Shown: piece after piece, positions 1 through 10,023 of the stretch
Position numbering within the stretch: position 1 is the stretch's first letter
How the letters are laid out: each line of letters starts with the position of its first letter
Assembly: GCF_014635025.1 (NCBI RefSeq)
Contig: NZ_BMCE01000001.1
Span: 186,001-250,000, forward strand
Direction: 5' to 3'
Origin: Fictibacillus barbaricus
GTDB lineage: Bacteria; Bacillota; Bacilli; Bacillales; Fictibacillaceae
DNA: 64,000 nt
The notes under the pieces: generated by a model
The model's database searches: none
The model's input: only the letters and a program-made list of their open reading frames with translations
What the model was told of the DNA's origin: nothing
Position numbers and translations under genes: made by a program

Positions 1-2
1 TA

Positions 3-434
3 TCCCTATTCATTTTAAAAAAATATTTTCATTCAACAGAGTTATTAACATTCTGGCTTTTCATATCTTCAATGTTATTTATTTTTTCCAATATTATTGA
101 GCTGAATTATAAATGGATTAGGTTAAATAATGAAATAACTGTCTTTTGGATTTTAACGATTATTCGTTTAATCGTCATCCCCTGTTTATGCGTATGGCTG
201 CTACTCATTTATTCTTCAAAAGAAATAAATAGGTCTATTAAAATGATATGTACAGGTTTATGGTTTGTTCTTTTAATAGGATTACAATTTCTTCTTAAAA
301 CATTGAATCTTATTCAGTTTAAACAATGGAATTTTTATTTCTCATTTGTTGAATGGTTAATTTTATGGTTTCTTGCCGTAGGTTATTGGAGCACATTTAG
401 GGTGTTATTAAAAAAAGAGGGGGTCATTGAATGA
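3..434 (+). CDS. Partial hypothetical membrane protein (5' end outside window)
   Basis: The reading frame is open from the first base of the window, and an internal ATG at 72 has no convincing ribosome binding site, so the gene most likely starts upstream. The visible part has four hydrophobic stretches separated by short basic or aromatic loops, as in a small polytopic membrane protein. Its stop overlaps the next start by ATGA, so the two are probably translationally coupled. I do not recognise the family; no function is assigned. Confidence 0.6.
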   Translation, partial: SLFILKKYFHSTELLTFWLFISSMLFIFSNIIELNYKWIRLNNEITVFWILTIIRLIVIPCLCVWLLLIYSSKEINRSIKMICTGLWFVLLIGLQFLLKTLNLIQFKQWNFYFSFVEWLILWFLAVGYWSTFRVLLKKEGVIE

Positions 435-940
435 GGCTTCCTGAAACCTTTAACAGCAATGAATGGTTTATTATAGCCGTGTGTATCATTTTGATTACAC
501 TGTCATTTCTTTTAAAAAGAAGCTTCTTATTTTCTCAAATCATCGTTATTTTTACAGTTAATTTCTTTCTGGCGGCAAGTCTTGATCATATTTTATCAGG
601 TCCCCCATATGATCTATACGACATTATGGATATGCCTGAGTTTGAAATTTTTGATTTAGTCATGTACTTGCTCGTATATCCCTTAAGTGGATATTTGTTC
701 ATTTGTTTTTTTTCCATCTTTATTGAAAAAGGGTTTCCAGTTATTGTATTCCTTTTTATGTCAACGCTTACTACAGTCGGTCTTGAATGGATCTCAGTTC
801 AATTTCATGTGTATAAACATCTAAATTGGACCTATTTTTATTCGTTCATTTCCTATCTGGGCATCTTCAGTATAAATATAGCTCTCTATTTTTGGTTTGC
901 GAACGAGAATAATTCCATACACAAATCTGCAAATAGCTAG
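431..940 (+). CDS. Hypothetical multi-pass membrane protein
   Basis: The 169-residue protein has about five hydrophobic segments and an acidic loop near residues 62-75 (YDIMDMPEFEIFD). A Glu-Trp pair sits near the start of the last third, followed by an aromatic turn. That topology resembles the CBO0543-type protein encoded at 4973-5482, so the two may be distant relatives (inference). It overlaps the preceding gene by 4 nt and is followed by a strong terminator, so it closes a transcription unit that enters from outside the window. Confidence 0.65.
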   Translation: MRLPETFNSNEWFIIAVCIILITLSFLLKRSFLFSQIIVIFTVNFFLAASLDHILSGPPYDLYDIMDMPEFEIFDLVMYLLVYPLSGYLFICFFSIFIEKGFPVIVFLFMSTLTTVGLEWISVQFHVYKHLNWTYFYSFISYLGIFSINIALYFWFANENNSIHKSANS

Positions 941-961
941 AATTCAATATTTAAAGGATAA

Positions 962-993
962 AAACAGACGGGTTAATTCCCGTCTGTTTTTTT
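962..993 (+). terminator. Rho-independent terminator
   Basis: An 11-bp perfect stem (AAACAGACGGG with its complement), a 6-nt loop and a run of T residues. It ends the unit containing the two small membrane protein genes. Confidence 0.9.
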
Positions 994-1092
994 ATTTAAT
1001 AATTGACCTGTAAAAAGCTAATGCTAAGAACCGAATAAAATCTTTTGGAATAGAATAAGTGTTTGATGTCTTAGGAAAGGATAACACTGATT

Positions 1093-2577
1093 ATGAAATG
1101 GTTTAGGAAAGGGTCAAAACAGGAAGATCTTTCACTTTATAATTTAATACAGCATTTTACAAAATCGGGTGATTTCATCCATTTTCATAATCCGCAGTCC
1201 CCTAAACCTTACTGGATTTCATACTATGGGTCACTTGTAGATGCTGAGATCGTTCATCGTGATATTCTTCCATACCTGCAAGATCCCAACATAAGTGGTT
1301 ATGAAGATTTCCAATCGGCAGTGCCTATTGAAAAAGTGGAGATAACCAGTGATCTGGAAACCATACAAAAAAAGATGTTAGCCGGGTCAGTGCTTATCCA
1401 GTTCAGCGAGAATGATAACAAAGGGGCACTCGTACGAGCAGAAATGAATAAAGCCCGGGAAGTATCGATTCCTGAAGAAGAGTTTAGTGTTGTAGGCCCA
1501 AAGGAATCTTTTGTTGAATCTTTAACTACGAACTTAAATTTAATAAGAAAACGCCTTCCTATCCCGCAACTTGCAATTAGAGAGTTTACGGTTGGAACCC
1601 TATCACAAACAAGAGTTGCCGTTTTATTCATAGAAGAGATTGCAAATGAAGAGAATATCAATACTGTCTTACAGAGGATAGGCGATTTAAAATACCATCA
1701 GATATTGGATAGTTCTTATATCGCCCAGATGATATCTGATAATGAAAACTCCCCATTTCCACAGCTTATTGACACAGAAAGGCCAGACCGGGTAGCGGGT
1801 GTTCTAGCTGAGGGAAGCATTGTTATATTAGTGGATGGATCACCTCATGCACTGATCGGTCCAACTACCCTCGTGAAATTTTTTGCTGCTTTAGAAGATT
1901 ATTTTATCAATTGGCAGCTAGCTTCAGCATTAAGGGTGATTCGATTATTTTCCGTGTCCTTTTCCATATTGGTTACACCTGTATATGTTGCCGTTCTCAC
2001 TTATCATTATGAATTAATACCTAGAGATTTAATGGCAACACTCGTATCATCCAGGAGTTTGATACCACTGCCCCCCTTTTTAGAAGCAGTGATTTTAGAG
2101 CTCACAATTGAACTTCTGAGAGAAGCAGGGGCAAGGCTTCCTACAAAAGTTGGACAAACAATTGGTATCGTTGGCGGGATCGTTATTGGGACGGCATCTG
2201 TTGAAGCAGGGCTTACAAGTAACGTGCTTCTGATTATCGTTGCTTTGGCTGCCCTTGCTTCCTTTACGACACCCGTATACAAAATGGGTAATTCGATTCG
2301 TCTCATCCGGTTTCCTTTCCTTTTATTGGCTGAACTTTGGGGTTTGATCGGCATTGCTCTTGCATTTGCATTTTTAATGGGGCATCTGTTGCGCTTAACT
2401 TCATTCGGCAGACCTTATATGGAGCCGATCTATCCGCCTCGTTTAGAAGATTTAAAGGATGCTTTCATTCGGCTGCCTTTTAAGATGCAGCCAAAACGAC
2501 CGATAGAGCTTCAATCTCCAGACACGATCATGTTCTCTGGGAAAAAAGCCCAAGAGATGAATGATATCGATGAATAA
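1093..2577 (+). CDS. GerA-family spore germinant receptor subunit A
   Basis: This 494-residue protein matches the A subunit of GerA/GerB/GerK-type germinant receptors, which sit in the spore inner membrane and sense nutrients. It has a soluble N-terminal half of about 270 residues. The membrane domain from about residue 275 contains PPFLEAVILELTIELLREAG, characteristic of the family, followed by hydrophobic segments and a cytoplasmic tail. An AGGAAAGG sequence precedes the ATG by 11-12 nt. It is the first gene of an A-B-C operon, 23 nt before the B gene. The germinant cannot be read from sequence. GerA-type operons are normally expressed in the forespore under sigma-G; I could not define a convincing promoter. 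Confidence 0.93.
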   Translation: MKWFRKGSKQEDLSLYNLIQHFTKSGDFIHFHNPQSPKPYWISYYGSLVDAEIVHRDILPYLQDPNISGYEDFQSAVPIEKVEITSDLETIQKKMLAGSVLIQFSENDNKGALVRAEMNKAREVSIPEEEFSVVGPKESFVESLTTNLNLIRKRLPIPQLAIREFTVGTLSQTRVAVLFIEEIANEENINTVLQRIGDLKYHQILDSSYIAQMISDNENSPFPQLIDTERPDRVAGVLAEGSIVILVDGSPHALIGPTTLVKFFAALEDYFINWQLASALRVIRLFSVSFSILVTPVYVAVLTYHYELIPRDLMATLVSSRSLIPLPPFLEAVILELTIELLREAGARLPTKVGQTIGIVGGIVIGTASVEAGLTSNVLLIIVALAALASFTTPVYKMGNSIRLIRFPFLLLAELWGLIGIALAFAFLMGHLLRLTSFGRPYMEPIYPPRLEDLKDAFIRLPFKMQPKRPIELQSPDTIMFSGKKAQEMNDIDE

Positions 2578-2600
2578 TTTTTGACAAGGAGAAATGCCTA

Positions 2601-3692
2601 ATGAAAGTAGATCTAAAAGAACAATTTCTAATATCACCCTCTCTGGCTTTTTTCCTTGTGCACAGTATGCAGATCGGTGTTGGAGTTTTAGGTTTTCAGC
2701 GGTATGTAGCAGCTATGGTCGAACAAGATTCCTGGATTACGGTTTTGATTGCAGGGGCTACTGTCCATGTGATCATCTGGATGATGTATAAGATGCTGAA
2801 TAAGGAAAAAGGGGACTTAATCTCTATCCATGAAAGTACATTTGGAAAATGGCTCGGAGGCGCATTATCGTTTCTTTTTATGATCTATCTTATAGCATTG
2901 GGGACCACTGTTCTCCGATCGTTCATAGAAGTCATCCAGGTTTGGATGTTCCCGATGATAAAAACATGGCCGATTGCCCTTGTGTATTTAATCTCAGTTT
3001 ACTATATAATTGCAGGCGGATTTCGAACGGTTACTGGTGTATGTTTCTTAGGGGTGGTCATTCCTCTTTATCTTGTCTTTACGTTCCTGGCACCGCTAGA
3101 ATTTTCGAACTATCGCAATCTGCTCCCTATTTTTGATCATTCTGTGAAAGAGCTTGCTTTATCGGTAAAAACAATGACGTTAAGCTACTTGGGATTTGAA
3201 CTTCTCCTTATTTATTATCCTTTTTTCAAGAAGCCGGAAACCTCCCAAAAATGGTTTCATTATGGAAACCTTTTTACTATGTTTCTATATTTATATTTGA
3301 TGCTCATTACCCTCGTTTATTTTACGCCGGATCATCTTAAGAGGACCATTTGGGCAACTTTAACCCTATGGAAGATCGTTCGTTTTCCTTTTGTTGAACG
3401 TTTCGAATATATCGGTATCGCTTCCTGGGTCGTAGTCATTCTTCCAAACATTTGTTTAGCATTCTGGGCTGCCAGCAGGACTGCTAAACGATTGTTTCAT
3501 GTCAAACAAAAAAAAGCATTGGGGTTTATTTTGTTACTTTCTGTAATCGCAACTCCTTTTCTTAAAGACAGACAAATGATTGATCGATTAAACAGCTTAG
3601 TTTCTGAATTTGGTTTCTATTTCATATATGGATATATCCCGATATTGTTTGTATGTTATTACATCATGACCAAAGTGAGGAAAAAGGCATGA
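2601..3692 (+). CDS. GerB-family spore germination permease subunit
   Basis: The 363-residue protein has about ten membrane segments and belongs to the GerAB/APC-type endospore germination family, the proposed germinant-binding subunit of the receptor. The N-terminus (residues 1-30) carries the family-typical sequence leading into HSMQIGVGVLGFQR. An AAGGAG ribosome site lies 8 nt before the ATG. The stop overlaps the start of the C gene by ATGA, consistent with coupled translation of a stoichiometric receptor complex. Confidence 0.93.
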   Translation: MKVDLKEQFLISPSLAFFLVHSMQIGVGVLGFQRYVAAMVEQDSWITVLIAGATVHVIIWMMYKMLNKEKGDLISIHESTFGKWLGGALSFLFMIYLIALGTTVLRSFIEVIQVWMFPMIKTWPIALVYLISVYYIIAGGFRTVTGVCFLGVVIPLYLVFTFLAPLEFSNYRNLLPIFDHSVKELALSVKTMTLSYLGFELLLIYYPFFKKPETSQKWFHYGNLFTMFLYLYLMLITLVYFTPDHLKRTIWATLTLWKIVRFPFVERFEYIGIASWVVVILPNICLAFWAASRTAKRLFHVKQKKALGFILLLSVIATPFLKDRQMIDRLNSLVSEFGFYFIYGYIPILFVCYYIMTKVRKKA

Positions 3693-4780
3693 AAAAAAAG
3701 ATCATCTTTTTCCTCATCATCAGTATTATTGTTGCGTACTTTGGCAGAGTAGAGAAAGAGATTCTAGATGAATTAGAGATTGCAACATCAGCCGGATTTG
3801 ATTATAAAGGCGATCAAAAAGTTGAAGCTACTGCTGTTTTCCCTCGGATCAATCCGGATAAAACCATTACGAATGAAACGTTATCAACAACTGCAAATTT
3901 AAGTAAGGAAGCTTTGCGGGAAATAAACCAAAAATCACACAAACCAATAGAAAATGGAAAGCTAGAAGTGGCAGTCTATAACGAGAAGCTGGCAAGGCAT
4001 GGAATTGAAGATTTTATAGATACGTTTCACCGTGACCCAAGCATTGGTTCGCGGCTTATTCTTGCTGTTGTTGATGGAAGCTCCAAAAAGATACTGGAAA
4101 AATCGTACGGAGAGTTCGACACGGGGACCTATCTTCAAAAATTGCTGGAACATAATATGGCACATGGGATCATTCCTACTTCTAACTTTCACCTTTTTTT
4201 ATCGGCTTTTTATGCAAGAGGAATGGATCCCATACTGCCGCTTCTTGAACTAAACGGTAACAATATAAATATTAAAGGCCTCGCTTTATTTAAAGGTCCT
4301 AAAATGGTCATGGAACTTACGGAAGAAAAGCTGTTTACATTTAAATCGCTTTATGAGGAATTGAGGCTTGCTGGTGTTAAGTTAAAAACGAAAGAGAATA
4401 ATGAGACAGAATACTTTTCCATTCAAGCAATAAATTCGAAGAAAAAGTTTAAGATAACAAACGTATATACGGATCCGGAAATCAACATCCATTTAAAAGT
4501 TACAGGTTCTATACGGGAATATTCAGGGGAAAATGTAGATGCTACAACGATAAAAAAAGCAGAAAAGCTATTAAAAAAGAAGATAAGCAAAGAATCGGCA
4601 GAGATGATTAAACGTTTTCAGAAGAAAAGAATTGATCCTCTGGGATTAGGCGAACAGGTTCGAAGCCGGACGAGGCATTGGGATGAGAAAAAGTGGGAAG
4701 AGCAATACAAGAATGCGAAGATAAATGTAAAGGTAGAAGTTATCATTACTGAGATAGGTGTTGTAGATGGATTGTCTTAA
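3689..4780 (+). CDS. Ger(x)C-family germination protein lacking lipobox cysteine
   Basis: The 363-residue protein is the C subunit of the germinant receptor; GerC proteins are normally lipoproteins on the outer face of the spore inner membrane. I chose the ATG overlapping the B gene stop because an in-frame start 36 nt upstream lacks a ribosome site. The N-terminus is a hydrophobic segment (IIFFLIISIIVAYFG) followed directly by the conserved mature-like region beginning EILDELEIATSAGFDY. The cysteine that normally sits in this position is absent, so the protein should stay membrane-anchored by an uncleaved segment rather than by lipid. The rest looks intact in length. Confidence 0.9.
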   Translation: MKKKIIFFLIISIIVAYFGRVEKEILDELEIATSAGFDYKGDQKVEATAVFPRINPDKTITNETLSTTANLSKEALREINQKSHKPIENGKLEVAVYNEKLARHGIEDFIDTFHRDPSIGSRLILAVVDGSSKKILEKSYGEFDTGTYLQKLLEHNMAHGIIPTSNFHLFLSAFYARGMDPILPLLELNGNNINIKGLALFKGPKMVMELTEEKLFTFKSLYEELRLAGVKLKTKENNETEYFSIQAINSKKKFKITNVYTDPEINIHLKVTGSIREYSGENVDATTIKKAEKLLKKKISKESAEMIKRFQKKRIDPLGLGEQVRSRTRHWDEKKWEEQYKNAKINVKVEVIITEIGVVDGLS

Positions 4781-4790
4781 ATGTGCTAAG

Positions 4791-4821
4791 AAACCCTGTT
4801 AAAGAATAACAGGGTTTTTTG
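4791..4821 (+). terminator. Rho-independent terminator of the ger operon
   Basis: An 11-bp perfect stem (AAACCCTGTTA and complement), AAGAA loop and six T residues, 11 nt after the C-subunit stop. Confidence 0.9.
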
Positions 4822-4972
4822 GATTGTTTCTGACGTTGGAAATCAATTAAATCAATCAATTCTGGCTGAAACATTTTACTATAAAAATAAAAAAGCGCTT
4901 AAAGGGGTATGCTAAAAATTTTTGTACTGGAGATACTAAATACTGTGAGTAATGTGTGAGGTGACATAATAT

Positions 4973-5482
4973 ATGCATTTAATAATTGCGGCCGTTACAC
5001 TCATCGCAGCATGGAGATGGGGTGATTGGAAAAATTGGCAGCTATATTATCCCACTATTCTATTTATGATTGTGGGGAACTTTTTATATAATATTCTAAC
5101 TTATAACTATCCGATATGGATGTATCAAGATTCTTTATTCCCCAATCATACAATAACAGATATTTTTAATTCATTAGTACTTTTTCCAGCAGTTATTCTG
5201 CTTTATCTTCCCCGTTTTCCAAAAGAAGGTATGATAAAAAAGGTAAGATATATTGTTTTATGGGTCATTGTCTTTGTTTCAGTAGAATGGCTTTTATCTT
5301 ATTTTGGCTTGTTCTCTTATTACAATGGCTGGAGTATTGTCTGGTCTCTTATATTTAATATAGGAATGTTTACCATACTAAAAATTCATTTCCAAAAACC
5401 ATTACTTGCCTGGATTATTTCGGTTATTGTCATATTATTTTTGGTTATTTACTTTGACGTTCCTATTGAAAAAATGAGATAA
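4973..5482 (+). CDS. CBO0543-family integral membrane protein
   Basis: The 169-residue protein has about six hydrophobic segments and the features I associate with the CBO0543 family of Firmicutes: N-terminal RWGDWKNWQLYYPT, a Tyr-Pro-aromatic loop (YNYPIWMYQD) and a C-terminal EWLLSYFG...YYNGW block. The function of this family is unknown. GAGGTG lies upstream of the ATG. It is monocistronic between the ger operon and rpoE. Confidence 0.8.
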   Translation: MHLIIAAVTLIAAWRWGDWKNWQLYYPTILFMIVGNFLYNILTYNYPIWMYQDSLFPNHTITDIFNSLVLFPAVILLYLPRFPKEGMIKKVRYIVLWVIVFVSVEWLLSYFGLFSYYNGWSIVWSLIFNIGMFTILKIHFQKPLLAWIISVIVILFLVIYFDVPIEKMR

Positions 5483-5667
5483 GTATAATTGGATAAAGAA
5501 AATAATAAATTCATTCCTCTATCAAGCAGTTTTTATTTTTCAAAAAAGATAGATTACTACTGGCATATCCGTATGGGATTTGTTTATAATGAAGAGTATG
5601 ATTCTTCTAGGGAATGAGCACAATGTGTTGATATAAATGAGTGTGGAGAAGGAAAGGAAGTGCCGAT

Positions 5668-6186
5668 GTGGCTATTTTGAACACGTACACGAAAGAACAA
5701 GTCGTTGAAATGTCTATGGTCGAAATCGCATTTGAAATTTTGAAAAATGAAAAGCAGCCTGTTCAATTCTACGATCTAGTAAAACAGATCGCTGAAATTA
5801 AAGGATTGTCTAAAGAAGCAGTTGAAAACCGTATTGCTTATTTTTACACAGATATGAACATCGATGGCCGCTTCGTTTCATTAGGCGATAATAAATGGGG
5901 ACTCAAAACCTGGTACCCAGTAGAAAGTTCTGAAGAAGAGCTAGGTGCAACAAACAAACCAACAAAACGTAAGAAAGCTTCTGAAGATGATTATGACTTT
6001 GAAGAGGACTTCGATGATGAAGACTTTGATGAGTTAGAAGTAGAAGACGCATTCGTTGATGAAGACGACGATCTTGCAGATGACGACGATGATGATGAAG
6101 ATGAAGAAGAATTAGACTTTGACGAAGAAGATGAAGATTTCGAAGAGGAAGAAGAAGATCTTGATGAGGAAGAAGAAGATCTGTAA
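5668..6186 (+). CDS. rpoE: DNA-directed RNA polymerase delta subunit
   Basis: Delta binds core RNA polymerase in Firmicutes and increases recycling and promoter specificity. I chose the GTG at 5668 because GGAAAGGAAG lies 7 nt upstream; an in-frame GTG 27 nt earlier has no ribosome site. Residues 1-90 form the winged-helix HARE-HTH domain (FYTDMNIDGRFVSLGDNKWGL). From about residue 95 the protein is almost entirely Asp and Glu, the disordered polyanionic tail. A TATAAT lies at 5585-5590 without a good -35. The position upstream of pyrG is the standard Bacillus arrangement. Confidence 0.96.
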   Translation: MAILNTYTKEQVVEMSMVEIAFEILKNEKQPVQFYDLVKQIAEIKGLSKEAVENRIAYFYTDMNIDGRFVSLGDNKWGLKTWYPVESSEEELGATNKPTKRKKASEDDYDFEEDFDDEDFDELEVEDAFVDEDDDLADDDDDDEDEEELDFDEEDEDFEEEEEDLDEEEEDL

Positions 6187-6203
6187 GTTTGAATGTGAGC
6201 TAC

Positions 6204-6234
6204 AAACCGGTGCCTGTGGGTGCTGGTTTTTTTG
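6204..6234 (+). terminator. Rho-independent terminator of rpoE
   Basis: An 11-bp stem that includes several G-U pairs, a TGTG loop, then seven T residues. Confidence 0.75.
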
Positions 6235-6346
6235 CTTTTTTATTCCAAAACTGTTCGATATTTTATGTGTAATTACATGTATACATCCTGTATGTTTTGG
6301 TGTCCAAATAGTGGCTTTTAGTTGGTGGGGAGTTCTTAAGCCGAGT

Positions 6347-6446
6347 TAATTCCACAAGAATTGGTTATATATCCAGAAGTTTGGACCAGATATCCACATA
6401 TCTTGGCCTTAAATCCGAGAATGAACGATATATCCACTAGTCGACA
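6347..6446 (-). repeat. Array G: 21-bp repeat array, minus orientation
   Basis: Read on the minus strand this begins GTCGACTAGTGGATATAT and contains five units whose conserved GTGGA/CGGA/CTGGA cores correspond to plus-strand TCC positions 6433, 6414, 6393, 6372 and 6351. Spacing is 19, 21, 21 and 21 bp. The last unit reads CTTGTGGAATTAA. The GTCGA start and GGAATTAA end match the arrays at 17.1, 38.0, 51.6 and 57.6 kb. No open frame runs through it. Confidence 0.75.
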
Positions 6447-6534
6447 ATATGCAACAAATACAGACATCATTCTAACGTAACTTTAAGATCTCATCTCCTA
6501 TCCAGAAGAGTATATTTTTCATCTGCAGTTCATC

Positions 6535-6673
6535 TTGACATGAGCTCAAGACTCGGGTATTATTCTTTTTGGGCTACACCTGTATCTTTTAATCAAAAGA
6601 CTTAATTTTATATGTTATCAAAGCAAAAGTGCCCCCTAACCATAGGGGAAGTGTCTTTTGCTTTTTATTTTTT
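6535..6673 (+). promoter_or_regulatory. pyrG promoter and CTP-sensing attenuator leader
   Basis: TTGACA at 6535-6540 and TATTAT at 6558-6563 are 17 bp apart. Transcription should start at the GGG of GGGCT, 6571-6573. A terminator follows at 6622-6673: outer stem AGCAAAAG/CTTTTGCT, inner C-rich arm GCCCCCT against AGGGG, then a T run. This matches the Gram-positive pyrG mechanism, in which low CTP causes reiterative addition of G at the 5' end and the poly(G) pairs with the C-rich arm to prevent termination. The sequence elements are seen directly; their operation here is inferred. Confidence 0.88.
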
Positions 6674-6772
6674 TACGGATTGGACGTGGCTTACGACTTA
6701 AAACAAGCCACCCCCGATAGTAGAAAAAGGATTAAACGCACATACTTAATTTAGTAAATTTAGGGGGATTGA

Positions 6773-8377
<1,605 letters not shown>

Positions 8378-8392
8378 TTTTCGTTTGTAGTA

Positions 8393-8436
8393 TTGCCGGT
8401 AGTTCCCTTTTTGCGTGGGAGCTGCCGGTTTTTTTG
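8393..8436 (+). terminator. Rho-independent terminator of pyrG
   Basis: A stem of about 12 bp (CCGGTAGTTCCC against GGGAGCTGCCGG, some G-U pairs) followed by seven T residues. Confidence 0.85.
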
Positions 8437-8490
8437 TGGTTTTTTTGGCGGGCGTGTCCGTTTGAGGTGGACAGATATGGAGGGAATTAA

Positions 8491-8587
8491 ATTTTTCCGT
8501 GATAGAGGGCAATTTTTCCGTGATTATTCAACATTTTTCCGTGATCCTCAATAAAAATTCCGTGATCATAGCTGCTTTTTCCGTGAT
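8491..8587. repeat. Array A: five TTCCGTGAT units at exact 21-bp spacing
   Basis: TTCCGTGAT begins at 8495, 8516, 8537, 8558 and 8579, always 21 bp apart. Each copy is preceded by T or A residues; the remaining bases of each unit vary. A CAAAAGTGTTTT sequence follows 7 nt after the last copy. The same unit, spacing, copy number and flank recur at 42.45 kb. It lies between the pyrG terminator and the minus-strand ywjG gene. A plus frame through it reads FSVI repeatedly but has no ribosome site and runs antisense into ywjG, so I treat it as non-coding. Confidence 0.85.
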
Positions 8588-8644
8588 TCATCGCAAAAGT
8601 GTTTTTACCATAAAAAATCACCTTAAGAAACTAACACCAAAAAG

Positions 8645-8672
8645 GAAAAAAGCTTGGCACATCGCCAAGCTT
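8645..8672 (-). terminator. Rho-independent terminator of ywjG
   Basis: A 9-bp stem (AAGCTTGGC/GCCAAGCTT) followed on the minus strand by six T residues, just after the ywjG stop. Confidence 0.85.
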
Positions 8673-8676
8673 CTCC

Positions 8677-9231
8677 TTATTCAACATCATATTCTTCTAA
8701 AATTTCTTCTGTTGTTAAATATAAAGCGTAATACACGAACAAAGCGGTCAAACCTGACGGAAAACCTAAGCGGGAGCCATCATCGAGCGGCACCAATCCG
8801 CGTACTGCCTTCGTATCGATCACGATATCGGCAGCCCCACTAACAGCCGTATCAACATCTACGCCACTATCAGCATCTTTTCTGCGGCCTCCGATCAATA
8901 TCACATGGCACCCTGCAGCTTCCCGAACTTTCGCACAAAATCCCAGCGCTTCTTCATCATCTATAAATCGCGATGCCACAACGACACTATCGACCGGCAG
9001 CAGCTCAGAAAAACTTGAATCTCCAAACGCTCCACCGCTCCGAAACTTGTTCTCTCCATAGAGCGCCTCACTCACAACCGCTTGCATCTCATTAAAGCCC
9101 TTAAAATAAACCGTACCATCTGACAGAACAGACTGTGCCAGCAAGCGGGAACTTTCTTCGATCGACTGTTCTTCTTTATCGGAAATGGTTTTTAATAAAC
9201 CTGCAACTTGTGTTGAAAATATTTTTAACAT
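8677..9231 (-). CDS. ywjG: YwjG-like DUF2529 protein
   Basis: The 184-residue protein fits the YwjG/DUF2529 family by sequence character and by its position between pyrG and spo0F, as in B. subtilis. It resembles a SIS-type sugar phosphate-binding fold: alternating hydrophobic strands (SVVVASRF, CHVILIGG, ADIVIDT) separated by helices. There is no obvious catalytic motif and the biochemical role is unknown. It is transcribed away from spo0F and ends in its own terminator. Confidence 0.85.
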   Translation of the reverse strand: MLKIFSTQVAGLLKTISDKEEQSIEESSRLLAQSVLSDGTVYFKGFNEMQAVVSEALYGENKFRSGGAFGDSSFSELLPVDSVVVASRFIDDEEALGFCAKVREAAGCHVILIGGRRKDADSGVDVDTAVSGAADIVIDTKAVRGLVPLDDGSRLGFPSGLTALFVYYALYLTTEEILEEYDVE

Positions 9232-9321
9232 GAAAAATACTCCTTACTTTATTCAAATCTTCGTGAATTAGTTTATTTATTTAGTATACTTAATTTAACA
9301 ACACAATTCATGGATGACAGC

Positions 9322-9347
9322 AGGAAATTGAATAAAGCGTCTCGAAT
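9322..9347 (+). promoter_or_regulatory. Candidate sigma-H promoter of spo0F
   Basis: AGGAAATT at 9322-9329 and GAAT at 9344-9347 are 14 bp apart, fitting the sigma-H pattern AGGAWWT-N12-14-GAAT. In B. subtilis spo0F is transcribed from a sigma-H promoter. The assignment rests on pattern and position only. Confidence 0.5.
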
Positions 9348-9397
9348 GATATACAGACAATTGGTTTTGTAAAGAAACTCAGATGAGGTGAGCAATA

Positions 9398-9775
9398 ATG
9401 AGCGGGAAAATATTAATTGTAGATGATCAGTACGGAATCAGAATTCTTTTAAACGAGATCTTCCAAAAAGAAGGTTATAAAACGTATCAGGCTGCGAACG
9501 GTGTACAAGCTCTATCGATTGTGGAAAAGGACCGACCTGATCTTGTCATTTTAGACATGAAAATTCCAGGAATGGATGGTCTGGAGATTCTTCGTCGTGT
9601 TAAAAAACATGATGAGACGATTCAAGTTATTATTATGACAGCTTACGGTGAACTGGACATGATTCACGAAGCCATGAAACTGGGAGCTATCACTCATTTT
9701 GCAAAACCGTTCGACATTGATGAGATCCGTGCAGCTGTCAGGAAAGAACTTCCAATAAATACTCCATCGTCTTAA
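9398..9775 (+). CDS. spo0F: Sporulation phosphorelay response regulator Spo0F
   Basis: The 125-residue single-domain receiver accepts phosphate from sporulation kinases and passes it to Spo0B. The acidic pocket is Asp9-Asp10, the phosphorylation site is Asp53 ([10 protein letters not shown]), and Thr81 and Lys103 complete the active site. There is no output domain. The DDQYGIR sequence after strand 1, part of the kinase and Spo0B contact surface, matches B. subtilis Spo0F. GAGGTG precedes the ATG. The four-PAS kinase at 33.1-35.3 kb is a candidate donor. Confidence 0.97.
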   Translation: MSGKILIVDDQYGIRILLNEIFQKEGYKTYQAANGVQALSIVEKDRPDLVILDMKIPGMDGLEILRRVKKHDETIQVIIMTAYGELDMIHEAMKLGAITHFAKPFDIDEIRAAVRKELPINTPSS

Positions 9776-9818
9776 AAAACTTTTAAACCCAAGCATGTCG
9801 GCGATGGTAGCGTTTACA

Positions 9819-9866
9819 CCCTGAAAACGCTGATGTGTTGCGGTTTTCAGGCGATATTGGTATGCT
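9819..9866 (+). promoter_or_regulatory. Candidate fbaA promoter with overlapping inverted repeat
   Basis: TTGCGG (9838-9843) and TATGCT (9861-9866) are 17 bp apart. An inverted repeat, CCTGAAAACGC with GCGGTTTTCAGG, spans 9820-9851 and covers the -35. It lacks a T run, so it is either a weak end for spo0F or an operator-like site. Confidence 0.4.
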
Positions 9867-10023
9867 ATACTAGAATGAAATATGAGCATTATGAAATGTT
9901 TAGCAAGACGCCATGAAAGGTAAACTATAGTGGCTTCTTTTTGCTGTTTATGCACATTTCAGCAATATACAATACAAACGTAGTTGGTCTGCTCGTGCCA
10001 ATATCCAAAGGAGGACATATACT

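Noticed and set aside
1000-1092. Sigma-G promoter for the ger operon
   Set aside because: GAATA-like sequences are present, but none has a correctly spaced CATNNTA -10.
8491-8587. Arrays A-G as CRISPR arrays
   Set aside because: Repeats are only 9 bp with 12-bp spacers, there is no leader, and no cas gene is present anywhere in the window.
8499-8843. Plus-strand open frame with a repeating FSVI pattern over array A
   Set aside because: The pattern follows from a 21-bp period being seven codons. The frame has no ribosome site and runs antisense into ywjG.
9240-9397. Spo0A box upstream of spo0F
   Set aside because: No sequence close to TGTCGAA was found in this gap.
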